Source: Candidatus Brocadiaceae bacterium (GTDB taxonomy: Bacteria > Planctomycetota > Brocadiia > SM23-32). From it: DNA of 64,000 nucleotides. Below the pieces are notes generated by a model. That model saw only the letters and a program-made list of their open reading frames with translations, was not told where the DNA came from and made no database searches. The position numbers were made by a program, and so were the translations under genes. Of this stretch, positions 57,086 through 64,000 are shown piece after piece (position 1 is the first letter of the stretch; each line of letters starts with the position of its first letter). Where the stretch lies: positions 1-64,000 of the forward strand of contig JAAYEJ010000061.1 in the NCBI GenBank assembly GCA_012728835.1. Direction: 5' to 3'.

Positions 57086-59188
57086 TCAGGGCTGGTCGGC
57101 GTGCCGGCCCCAGGGCTGCAGGTCCTCGACGGGCACCTCGACCTGTGCGTCGCCGACGCGCACCCGGGCGCTGCCGGAGCGGGTGTGGACGCGCTCGACG
57201 GTACCCCACCGATGGAGGCGAATGACGTAGACGTCGTCGCCCGCCTGCAGGGGCCGTTCGATGCGATGGCCCCGGAGCAGTTCGGCCAGGTCGTCCAGGC
57301 ATCCCCGCAGGCCGTCGCGCACCGTCCGCACGCGCCTGGAAACGGCCTTGTGGCTGTGGCGCAGGTCCTCGGCCAGGCGGTCCGCCTCCTCGTGCAGCTC
57401 GCGAAGCGTCTCCTGCATGCGCAGGCCGAAGTCGGCGCTCTGGCGGTCCTCCTGGGCTCGGAGTCGGCGGAGGGTCTCCTCGTAGTCCGCCTTCAGGCGG
57501 GCGGCCTGCTGCTCCAGATACAGGACGCGCTCGCGGCGCTCCTCGGCATCCTGCCGCACCAGCCGGACCTCCTCGAGGATGGTGCCGTACTCCCCGGCGG
57601 ACTGCGCGTTGAGCAGCTCGCGGGCGGCCGACAGGACCTCGTCCGGCAGGCCGAGCCGCCGGGCGATCTCCAGTGCGTTGGAGCTGCCGATGGTGCCGAT
57701 GGTCAGGTGGTAGGTGGGGCGGAGCGTGCGGGGGTCGAAGTCGACCGAGGCGTTCTCCACCCCGGGGCGGCCGGCGGCGAACGACTTCAGCGGGCCCAGG
57801 TGGGTCACCACGATGGCGCTGCAGGCCAGGTCGGCCAGGCGCTTCAGGATGGCGGCGCCGAGCGCGCTGCCCTCGGCGGGGTCGGTGCCGGCGCCCAGTT
57901 CGTCCAGGAGCACCAGGCTGCCGCGCGTGGCCGTGCGCAGGATGCGGATGATGCGTGACACGTGGGAGCTGAAGGTGCTGAGGCTCTGCTCCAGGCTCTG
58001 TTCGTCTCCGATGTCGGCGCAGACGGTGTCGTACAGGGGCACCACGGCGCGCTGCGCGGGCACGTGCATGCCGGCGCGGGCCATCAGGCAGATGAGGCCG
58101 ACGGTCTTGAGCACCACCGTCTTGCCGCCCGTGTTGGGGCCGGTGATGACGATCATGCGGAAGTCGCGTCCCAGCCGCACGTCGAGGGGCACGACCGCCT
58201 CGAAGTCCAGATCGGCTTCCCTCGGGACGGTCCGGTCCCGCGGCCGGGTCAGATGGAGCAGCACCGGGTGGCGGGCCTGCACGAGTTCCAGTGCGCCGGC
58301 CCCCGCCATCTGCGGTTCGGCCATGCGGAAGGCGGCGCTCATCAGGGCCTTGGCCCGCACCAGGTCCACCTCCGCCAGGCGCTGGACGGCCTCGACGATC
58401 GTCTCCGCCTCGGCAGCCACCTCGCGCGTCAGGGCCCAGAGCACGCGGCGGATCTCCTCCTCCTCCTCGCCCAGCGCCTCGCCCAGCTCGTTGCCGAGGG
58501 GCACGATCTCCATCGGCTCGACGTACAGCGTGGCGCCGCTGTCTGACGAGCCGTGGACAAGGCCGCGGACCTCCGCCTTCCGATACGCATTCACCGGGAG
58601 CACGTAGCGCTCGCGGTGGATCGTCGGGTTGCCATACTGCAGATGGGGGCGGATCCGGGGGTCGTTGACCAGGCGCAGGAGCCGCCGCTCGATGCGGCCC
58701 CGGATAGAGCGGATGCGGCTGCGCACGGCCTTGAGGGCGGGGCTCGCTCCGTCCAGCACGAGACCCGTGGCGTCGACCGTGCTGCGGATGCGCGCGACCA
58801 TCTCCGGCAACCGGGGCAGGCCGTCGCCGAGCGCCAGAAGGGCCGGGTAGGAGCCCCCGAGCCGTCGCAGCGCATTGCCCACCCGATGGGCCGTGTCGAG
58901 GGCTTCGGCGATCCGCCAGAACGTGGACGGCTCCAGGGGCGACCCGGCGCCCGACGCCCGGCGCGCGGCGGCCGAGACGTCCTCGACGGGGCCGAGGGGC
59001 AGGGTGAACTCCCGGCCCAGCGCCCGGACCATCTCGGTCGTCTCCTGCAGGGCGCGCTCGATGCCGGCGGGCTCGTCCATCGGGCGCAGGGAGCGGGCCA
59101 GGAGCTTGCCGCGCGGACTGACGGCGTAGGCCGACAGGATGTCGACCACCTTGCCGAACTCCAGGACCTTGATCGCGTGTTCGTGCAT
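57086..59188 (-). CDS. mutS2: MutS2-like ATPase without Smr domain
   Basis: A 700-residue MutS2. It begins with HEHAIKVLEFGKVVDILSAY, the MutS2 N-terminal signature. Core and clamp domains follow; the ATPase has Walker A ITGPNTGGKTVVLKTVGLIC near residue 346 and Walker B SLVLLDELGAGTDPAEGSAL near 425. A long coiled coil (EERRERVLYLEQQAARLKAD) leads to a KOW-like beta-segment (VYVIRLHRWGTVERVHTRSG), and the protein ends there: the C-terminal Smr endonuclease domain of typical MutS2 is absent. Such proteins suppress recombination or split collided ribosomes. The ATG at 59188 is preferred over a longer frame. Confidence 0.92.
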   Translation of the reverse strand: MHEHAIKVLEFGKVVDILSAYAVSPRGKLLARSLRPMDEPAGIERALQETTEMVRALGREFTLPLGPVEDVSAAARRASGAGSPLEPSTFWRIAEALDTAHRVGNALRRLGGSYPALLALGDGLPRLPEMVARIRSTVDATGLVLDGASPALKAVRSRIRSIRGRIERRLLRLVNDPRIRPHLQYGNPTIHRERYVLPVNAYRKAEVRGLVHGSSDSGATLYVEPMEIVPLGNELGEALGEEEEEIRRVLWALTREVAAEAETIVEAVQRLAEVDLVRAKALMSAAFRMAEPQMAGAGALELVQARHPVLLHLTRPRDRTVPREADLDFEAVVPLDVRLGRDFRMIVITGPNTGGKTVVLKTVGLICLMARAGMHVPAQRAVVPLYDTVCADIGDEQSLEQSLSTFSSHVSRIIRILRTATRGSLVLLDELGAGTDPAEGSALGAAILKRLADLACSAIVVTHLGPLKSFAAGRPGVENASVDFDPRTLRPTYHLTIGTIGSSNALEIARRLGLPDEVLSAARELLNAQSAGEYGTILEEVRLVRQDAEERRERVLYLEQQAARLKADYEETLRRLRAQEDRQSADFGLRMQETLRELHEEADRLAEDLRHSHKAVSRRVRTVRDGLRGCLDDLAELLRGHRIERPLQAGDDVYVIRLHRWGTVERVHTRSGSARVRVGDAQVEVPVEDLQPWGRHADQP

Positions 59189-59360
59189 GTTTGAGAGTCT
59201 GCGCGGGCAAGAGCCGGCCGCGTGCACGGCAGCCGACGGGAAGGGCGCGGGCAGGCCGCACCCACCATGAGACTATAAACGGCGCGGTCTCGCAAGCGGA
59301 GGGCGCGGTCCACGTTCGGCGCCTGTGTCCGTGCCGGCCGCCTGCCCGGCCGCATCGGCC

Positions 59361-59389
59361 TCGACAACCGGCGGGGGAGTCGCTACACT
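59361..59389 (+). promoter_or_regulatory. Candidate promoter of zinc-ribbon membrane gene
   Basis: TCGACA (59361-59366), 17 bases, TACACT (59384-59389), 46 bases before the ATG at 59436. Confidence 0.45.
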
Positions 59390-59435
59390 GTTCACCGGGA
59401 GGGCACGGCGTCTTCATGTTCACTGGAGGACCGGC

Positions 59436-60353
59436 ATGAACGTCAAGTGTTCGTGCGGACGGATGTTCGCTGTGGCCGACGGCGCGCGGAGCGGCAAGTG
59501 CCCGGCGTGCGGGAAGGTGGTCGAGACGGGTCCGGCCGAGAACTGGCTCCAGGACGTGGACCTGGACGGTCTTTCGCTGGAGCAGGGGCCGGGGCCGGAG
59601 GTGCCTGCCCAGGAGGGGGCCGAGGCGCCGAGGGCCCCGAGGCCCGTCGGTACGCCGGCGGCGGACGCAGCCGGGGCGACGCGGGGCGGGGCCGTGGAGC
59701 GGGCGGCGGCGGCCGCCGCGCGCCGCCAGACCGCTCCGGCCGTGAAGGCCCCGAAGCACGGGCCGCCCCAGAGCGTCCTGGACCTCTTCAAGGTGCTGCG
59801 GGACGACCCCACGGAGGCCGCGCCCCTGCTGCGTGACGGCGTGACCGGCACGCGGTTCATGGTGGAGATGGGAGTCGGCTTCGCGGTGCTGAGCCTGATC
59901 GGCGGGGGGCTGGTGAGCTGGCTGCTCCATGGTGGTGCGTTCAACCTGGCCGGGACGGTGAGTTCGTGGCTGCGTCTGGTGATCGAGGCGGCCGCAGCGG
60001 GCATCATGCTGAGCCTGCTGGCGATCGGGCTCAAGCGCCAGTGCCGGCCGCTCGGCGTCGTGCAGGGGGCCGTGTTCGCCCGCATGATCAGCGTGGCCGT
60101 CCTGCTGCCGGTGGGTGTGGGGCTGGCCATCCTGACGGCGATCCTGACCAGGGGCGAGGCGTATCCGGGAGCCCTGATGTCCCTCAACGGCTGGATGCCC
60201 AAGGTGTACGTGGTGACGGTGATGCTCGCCCAGGGAGCCGTAACGGCGGGCGTGTTCGGGCTTGGCTGTGGCGGCGGGCTGGCCATCAGCGCCGTGGTCG
60301 TCTACGGCGGGGCCATGCTTGCCAGGCAGCTCGTCGGCATGGTGGGCCTGTAG
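59436..60353 (+). CDS. Zinc-ribbon polytopic membrane protein
   Basis: A 305-residue protein with a C4 zinc-ribbon at the N-terminus (CSCGRMF and CPACGKVVE, residues 5-30), a long charged/Ala-rich cytoplasmic linker (about 35-110), and four or five membrane helices (FAVLSLIGGGLVSWLL; MISVAVLLPVGVGLAILTAI; GAVTAGVFGLGCGGGLAISA). The ribbon-plus-membrane layout is common in Planctomycetota. The ATG has GGAGG six bases upstream. Function unknown; Yip1-like or channel-like membrane proteins are possible comparisons. Confidence 0.78.
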   Translation: MNVKCSCGRMFAVADGARSGKCPACGKVVETGPAENWLQDVDLDGLSLEQGPGPEVPAQEGAEAPRAPRPVGTPAADAAGATRGGAVERAAAAAARRQTAPAVKAPKHGPPQSVLDLFKVLRDDPTEAAPLLRDGVTGTRFMVEMGVGFAVLSLIGGGLVSWLLHGGAFNLAGTVSSWLRLVIEAAAAGIMLSLLAIGLKRQCRPLGVVQGAVFARMISVAVLLPVGVGLAILTAILTRGEAYPGALMSLNGWMPKVYVVTVMLAQGAVTAGVFGLGCGGGLAISAVVVYGGAMLARQLVGMVGL

Positions 60354-60367
60354 AGCGGTTCTGCATC

Positions 60368-60389
60368 GCCGGCCGGAGGGCCTGCCGGC
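60368..60389. repeat. Hairpin, REP-like
   Basis: GCCGGCCGG-AGGG-CCTGCCGGC forms an eight-of-nine-pair stem with an AGGG loop, 15 bases after the membrane gene's stop. It may be a terminator-like end or member of the same palindrome family as the next entry. Confidence 0.5.
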
Positions 60390-60500
60390 CCGTTCAGGAA
60401 GTGTGGAACAACCGCCGCGCCCGCCCCGGCGGGCAAGCCCCGTCGGGCTGGCCTCGGCTGTTGGTCCAGGTCTGGAACGGCCTGACTACAGGCAGGAACG

Positions 60501-60520
60501 CACAGGCGAGGGCGCCTGTG
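60501..60520. repeat. Palindrome of an intergenic repeat family
   Basis: CACAGGCG-AGGG-CGCCTGTG is a perfect 8-bp stem with an AGGG loop, followed by CCACACAAAA. This form, read in reverse as GGCACAGGCG..., resembles a recurrent intergenic element in PVC-group genomes as remembered; only one copy was noted here. It lies in the 196-bp gap between the membrane gene and holC. Confidence 0.5.
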
Positions 60521-60549
60521 CCACACAAAAAGACTCCTTCAACGGGCTC

Positions 60550-60993
60550 CTACGCCTTGACGAAGCGCATGCGGTAGCCGGCGGCCTGGCAGGCGGCGAA
60601 GCGGCGGCGGCCGGCCCCGCGGCGGGCTTCGTCGTACACCTCGGCGAAGTCGATGATGTGGGCGAACCGTTCGAAGCCCTCGGGCAGGTCGCCGGCGGTC
60701 AGGACGACCAGGACGTCGGCCCCCAGGTCCGGCGCGTCGCCGCCGAACAGGACCACCGGCTCAACCACGGGGCCCTCGGCTTCCTCCAGCCGGACGTGCG
60801 GGATGAACGCCTCCCGACGGAACGTCCACAGCGTCTTGTCCAGCTCGGCGGCCTCGTCGGCGTCGGGGACGTGGACGGCCACGGTGCGCCCGCCCTCGTA
60901 GTGCATCCGGGTGCGCTCGCACGCCTCGACCATGCGCCGGTCGGGGGAGGCCAGTTCGACGTACTCGGCGATCTTCTCGGGTGTGGTGGCCAT
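60550..60993 (-). CDS. holC: DNA polymerase III chi subunit-like
   Basis: A 147-residue HolC homologue. ELDKTLWTFRREAFIPH near residue 50 and RRRFAACQAAGYRMRFVKA at the C-terminus match the central and last helices of the chi subunit, which links the clamp loader to SSB. Length agrees with the E. coli protein (147). A psi subunit gene is not visible. It lies 18 bp downstream of pdxJ on the same strand. Confidence 0.87.
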   Translation of the reverse strand: MATTPEKIAEYVELASPDRRMVEACERTRMHYEGGRTVAVHVPDADEAAELDKTLWTFRREAFIPHVRLEEAEGPVVEPVVLFGGDAPDLGADVLVVLTAGDLPEGFERFAHIIDFAEVYDEARRGAGRRRFAACQAAGYRMRFVKA

Positions 60994-61011
60994 GGCGGCT
61001 CCGCCGGCGTC

Positions 61012-61746
61012 TCAGGCGTCCAGGACCTCCGTGCGCCAGATGATCTCCTTCATCTGGTGCACGGCCTCCCTGATGCCCACGAAGAGCGCGCGGGCGATGA
61101 TGCTGTGCCCGATGTGCAGTTCGTGCGGCCGCAGGGCGCAAAGGACGGGGGCCACGTTTGCGTAGGTGAGGCCGTGGCCGGCGTTGACGGTCAGCCCGAC
61201 CTGTCGGCCCAGCGCGGCGCCGTCGGCCAGTTCGGTCAGGCGGGCCTGGCGTTCGCCGGGGGACGCGGCGTTGGCGTAGGCGCCGGTGTGGAGTTCCACC
61301 ATGGCGACGCCGAGTTCGGCGGCGCGGCGTATCTGGCCCTCCTCGGGGTCGATGAACAGGCTGACCGGGATGCCGCGTTCGGCGAACGAGCGCACGGCGC
61401 CCTCGACACGGGCGCTCTGCCCGATGGCGTCGAGGCCGCCCTCGGTGGTGACCTCCTGGCGGTTCTCGGGCACGATGGTGACCATGTGGGGGGCCGTCTG
61501 GAGGGCGATGTCGACGATCTCGGGGTCCAGGGACATCTCCAGGTTCAGGTCGATCGAGACCGTTTCGCGCATGAGCCGGAGGTCGCGGTCGTTGATGTGG
61601 CGGCGGTCCATGCGCAGGTGGACGGTCAGGATGTCGGCCCCGCCGATCTGGGCCTCGGCGGCCGCCCAGACGGGGTCCGGCTCATACGTGCGGCGGGCCT
61701 GCCGGACCGTGGCCACGTGGTCGACGTTCACTCCCAGCAGTGCCAT
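61012..61746 (-). CDS. pdxJ: Pyridoxine 5'-phosphate synthase
   Basis: A 244-residue TIM-barrel enzyme of vitamin B6 synthesis, joining deoxyxylulose-5-phosphate with 3-amino-1-hydroxyacetone-phosphate. Markers: LLGVNVDHVATVRQARRT at the N-terminus, VHLRMDRRHINDRDLRLMRE near residue 45, VTIVPENRQEVTTEGGLD near 95, AVELHTGAYANA-like segment near 150 and LTVNAGHGLTYANVAPV near 190. The start at 61746 follows AGGAGACG; 277 upstream residues in an open frame are antisense to ybbR and not coding. Confidence 0.95.
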   Translation of the reverse strand: MALLGVNVDHVATVRQARRTYEPDPVWAAAEAQIGGADILTVHLRMDRRHINDRDLRLMRETVSIDLNLEMSLDPEIVDIALQTAPHMVTIVPENRQEVTTEGGLDAIGQSARVEGAVRSFAERGIPVSLFIDPEEGQIRRAAELGVAMVELHTGAYANAASPGERQARLTELADGAALGRQVGLTVNAGHGLTYANVAPVLCALRPHELHIGHSIIARALFVGIREAVHQMKEIIWRTEVLDA

Positions 61747-61766
61747 GGGGCGTCTCCTGTTCTTTC

Positions 61767-62813
61767 TCAGTGGGAGGGGTTCCTCAGCAGGACGTTGACG
61801 CGGTCGGGCTCGGCCTGCGCCTTGCCGTGGATGAACCCGGCGGGCAGTTGCACGTGCACGCGCTCGCGGTAGGGGGCGCTGCCGTCCAGGGGGATCACCT
61901 CGGCCGCCAGCGGGCTCAGGTCGACACAGGCGCGGATCTGTGCGGGGTCGAGCGTGCGCAGGTTCGCCGGCGATGCCTGGACGACGACGGTGACCGTTCC
62001 GTCGCCTTCGCCGAACTCCACCTGGTAGGGGAACCCCGGCGGCATCATGGCCAGGACGCGCACGTTCGGGAACCGCTGCTCCTGCATGGCCTCGCCCGCC
62101 ACCGAGACGACGACCGTGACGCCGGGCGGGGAGACCTCGAGCGGCACGGGCACGCGTTCCCCCGTGGGCAGGGTCACGGCGATGCTGTCGCGGACCCTCA
62201 CGGTGTGCTGCACGTCGGAGGAGACGTCGTAGAGCGGCGGCAGTTCCTCCGTCTCGATGTCCTGCATCGCCGCCAGGGCGAGCGCGGGGCCGCGCACGAG
62301 CACCTGTGCAGGCGTGACGGCCGGGGCGGCCGCCTGCCGGTACCCCAGGGCCGGCTGCACCGCGACGTGCGCCACCACCGGGAGCGTGCGTTCGTCCAGC
62401 GGGCAGGCGACGGCCCGGACCTGCGCGGGCTTGGCCGCGCGGAACTTGAGCCGGCGGCGGTGGCGGTCCTCCAGGTCCGCGCGGGGCCAGAGGCTTTCCA
62501 CGGGCAGGCTCACCTGTCCGTCGGTCAGGTCGGTCTCGTTCACCTGGGCCGTCAACGCGATCGGCGCCTGCATGCATCGGCGATCCAGCCGCGACAGGAG
62601 CGAGCGGGGGCCGGAGACGGTGACGCTGACCAGCCTCGCGCTCTGATGCACCAGGGCGTAGCCCGGCGGCGGCGTGATGACGACGGTGGCGTCGCAGGCG
62701 GTCTCGTCGGTCACGCGGCTGTTGGCGTAGAACCAGATGCCCAGCGCGATCACCAGGGCGGAGACCTTCAGCCAGAAGTCCTGGGTCAGCAGTCTGAGCA
62801 CGCTCTTGGCCAA
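61767..62813 (-). CDS. ybbR: YbbR/CdaR-type cyclase regulator
   Basis: A 348-residue protein with an N-terminal membrane helix (FWLKVSALVIALGIWFYANS) and three or more tandem extracytoplasmic YbbR beta-domains (RLVSVTVSGPRSLLSRLDR; PAQVLVRGPALALAAMQDIE; GVTVVVSVAGEA). In Firmicutes the homologue regulates the diadenylate cyclase CdaA, encoded just upstream here (6 bp between the cdaA stop and this start). The start is a TTG at 62813. Confidence 0.92.
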   Translation of the reverse strand: MAKSVLRLLTQDFWLKVSALVIALGIWFYANSRVTDETACDATVVITPPPGYALVHQSARLVSVTVSGPRSLLSRLDRRCMQAPIALTAQVNETDLTDGQVSLPVESLWPRADLEDRHRRRLKFRAAKPAQVRAVACPLDERTLPVVAHVAVQPALGYRQAAAPAVTPAQVLVRGPALALAAMQDIETEELPPLYDVSSDVQHTVRVRDSIAVTLPTGERVPVPLEVSPPGVTVVVSVAGEAMQEQRFPNVRVLAMMPPGFPYQVEFGEGDGTVTVVVQASPANLRTLDPAQIRACVDLSPLAAEVIPLDGSAPYRERVHVQLPAGFIHGKAQAEPDRVNVLLRNPSH

Positions 62814-62819
62814 ACCTGC

Positions 62820-63635
62820 CTACTCCTTGATCTCGGCTTCGGCGGCCAGGTCCTCCAGGGCGCGTCGAAGCGACTTCTCATCCAGTTCCCGCTGCAGTGA
62901 GCCGCCGACGGCCAGCGAGACCCGGCCGGTCTGCTCGCTGATGATGATGGCGGCCGCGTCCGATTCCTCGGTGATGCCCACCCCGGCGCGGTGCCTCGTG
63001 CCCATCTCCTTGCTGAACTGCGGGTTCTCGGTCAGGGGGAACAGGCAGCCGGCCGCCGCGATCTTCTGCTGGCTGATGACGATCGCCCCGTCGTGCAGCG
63101 GCGTGCCCGGCCAGAAGATGGTCTTGATCAGTTCGGCAGACACGTCGGCGTCCAGCCGGACACCCGCCTCCACGTAGCCGCGCAGGCCGACCTCGCGCTC
63201 GATGGCGATCAGGCCGCCCAGCTTGTCGCGCGAGAGGCTGAAGGTGGCCTTGACCAGCTCGTCCGTGAAGCCGCTGTGCGGCCGGAAGAACACGCGGAAG
63301 AGCGGGTTCTGACCCAGCCGGATCAGCCCACGGCGGATCTCGGGCTGGAACAGGATGATCAGCGGCACCAGGATGACCGGCACGAAGCTGGTGAAGACCC
63401 AGTGAAGGGTCTCCAGCTCGATCCACCACACCTGGGTCACCAGGATGGCGACGACGGCCAGGATGGCCACGAAGAAGGCCAGGCCCTTCAGCACGCCCGC
63501 GCCGCGCGTCCCCTGCATGATGCGCAGGAACGCGTAGACGATCGCGAAGATGATGAGCACTTCCAGCGCAACGCGCACAACGGTCGGCGACCAGACCGTC
63601 AGCCACTGCGTGATGCGCCGCAGGAGTTCATCCAT
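62820..63635 (-). CDS. cdaA: Diadenylate cyclase CdaA
   Basis: A 271-residue CdaA/DisA-N-type enzyme making c-di-AMP. Three N-terminal helices (VALEVLIIFAIVYAFLRIMQ; GLAFFVAILAVVAILVTQVW; LHWVFTSFVPVILVPLIILF) are followed by a DAC domain with both catalytic boxes, LHDGAIVIS (DGA) near residue 180 and GTRHRAGVGI (RHR) near 212. It overlaps the folP stop by eight bases and is next to ybbR, its usual regulator, giving a typical c-di-AMP unit with folate and B6 genes. Confidence 0.95.
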   Translation of the reverse strand: MDELLRRITQWLTVWSPTVVRVALEVLIIFAIVYAFLRIMQGTRGAGVLKGLAFFVAILAVVAILVTQVWWIELETLHWVFTSFVPVILVPLIILFQPEIRRGLIRLGQNPLFRVFFRPHSGFTDELVKATFSLSRDKLGGLIAIEREVGLRGYVEAGVRLDADVSAELIKTIFWPGTPLHDGAIVISQQKIAAAGCLFPLTENPQFSKEMGTRHRAGVGITEESDAAAIIISEQTGRVSLAVGGSLQRELDEKSLRRALEDLAAEAEIKE

Positions 63636-64000
63636 GCTCGTAGCGCGCTCCCCGTCGGACGGCCTCGCAGACCTTCACCACCTCCAGGGCCGGCCGAACG
63701 TCGTGCACGCGCACGATGTGGCAACCGGCCATGACGGCACAGGCGACCGTGGCCAGCGTGGCGGACAGCCGTTCGCCGGCCCGCGCCTTCAGGATGGCCC
63801 CGAGCATCGACTTGCGCGAGGTCCCGACCAGGAGCGGCCTGCCCAGCCCGTGCAGCTCTCCCAGGCGCCTCAGCAGCTCCAGGTTGTGGAGGAGCGTCTT
63901 GCCGAAGCCGAAGCCGGGATCGACGATCAGCCGGTCCGGCGGAATGCCCGCCGCCGTGGCCCGCTCCAGCCGTTCGGCGAGCCACGCCTTGACGTCCGCG
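63628..64000 (-). CDS. folP: Dihydropteroate synthase, C-terminal part (cut by window end)
   Basis: Only the last 123 residues lie in the window; the gene continues past 64000. Translation of the minus strand (frame from 63999) gives IPPDRLIVDPGFGFGKTLL, then LVGTSRKSMLGAILKARAGE, SATLATVACAVMAGCHIVRV and HDVRPALEVVKVCEAVR, the pterin- and phosphate-binding loops (the SRKS motif and the RVHDV ending) of DHPS. The stop overlaps the cdaA start by eight bases, so the two are coupled. Confidence 0.93.
   Translation of the reverse strand, partial: ADVKAWLAERLERATAAGIPPDRLIVDPGFGFGKTLLHNLELLRRLGELHGLGRPLLVGTSRKSMLGAILKARAGERLSATLATVACAVMAGCHIVRVHDVRPALEVVKVCEAVRRGARYEHG

Noticed and set aside
59265-59285. 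Possible mutS2 promoter with TATAGT on the minus strand
   Set aside because: A good -10-like hexamer but no acceptable -35 at 16-18 bp.
55368-59930. Minus-strand frame of 1520 codons over the TolC-like, mutS2 and membrane genes
   Set aside because: It is a high-GC shadow of the coding strands on either side; repetitive Arg/Ala/Gly content and no family similarity.

Overview
The window is a GC-rich bacterial chromosome segment (about 53% to 78% GC depending on the line sampled). It comes from a Gram-negative, LPS-bearing organism, most likely of the PVC group and probably Planctomycetota. The lineage is inferred from gene content: Kdo genes (kdsC, kdsD), Wza/Wzc export, FHA-GAF-SpoIIE and Cys4-membrane proteins, the folP-cdaA-ybbR-pdxJ block, frequent GTG/TTG starts, and REP-like palindromes. 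No rRNA or other phylogenetic marker is present, so it stays an inference. No CRISPR array, intact insertion sequence, toxin-antitoxin pair or phage gene was found.

Region 1 (1-27,150) starts with tandem palindromic repeats (1-253) and continues with about 20 minus-strand genes for making one surface polysaccharide. Gene order of transcription, right to left: a WecA-type initiating transferase with a GAF-like tail; a short chimeric ORF; UDP-GlcNAc 2-epimerase; Wzx flippase; an FrhB-like Fe-S protein with a polysaccharide pyruvyltransferase-family protein; several glycosyltransferases; a Wzy-like polymerase; a methyltransferase; a WlbB-like acetyltransferase; a sugar-transfer ATP-grasp; a CapK-like adenylate-forming enzyme; a fused zinc-dehydrogenase/Gfo-Idh oxidoreductase; another glycosyltransferase; a second 2-epimerase; and a heparinase II/III-like protein. 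Many junctions are 1-8 nt overlaps, indicating translational coupling. The middle (about 8.1-24.9 kb) has lower GC than its flanks and looks like a swapped-in serotype cassette.

Region 2 (27,150-34,570) is a divergent plus-strand operon for export and control: a small anchored protein, Wza-like lipoprotein, Wzc-like tyrosine kinase, CpsB/YwqE-type phosphatase and an O-antigen ligase-like protein. The two polysaccharide operons face away from a shared control region with a strong sigma70-like promoter on each strand and a pair of 17-bp direct repeats between them.

Region 3 (34,650-64,000) is mostly housekeeping: DksA-like factor and lspA; an FHA-GAF-SpoIIE phosphatase; an M20 peptidase, kdsC and kdsD; secreted TPR-type proteins and small membrane proteins; pyrF; a HAD-YvcK fusion; purN; a toroid glycosidase-like protein; a PfkB kinase and radA; tRNA-Phe with its own promoter and terminator; alaS; a TolC-like lipoprotein; mutS2 without an Smr domain; a zinc-ribbon membrane protein; holC; and pdxJ, ybbR, cdaA and the 3' end of folP. 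Most unusual points: the HAD-YvcK fusion, the truncated flippase-like ORF at the cassette edge, the GAF-tailed WecA, the tandem insertion in AlaS, the paired complementary-loop hairpins at the left edge, and a non-canonical LspA motif.
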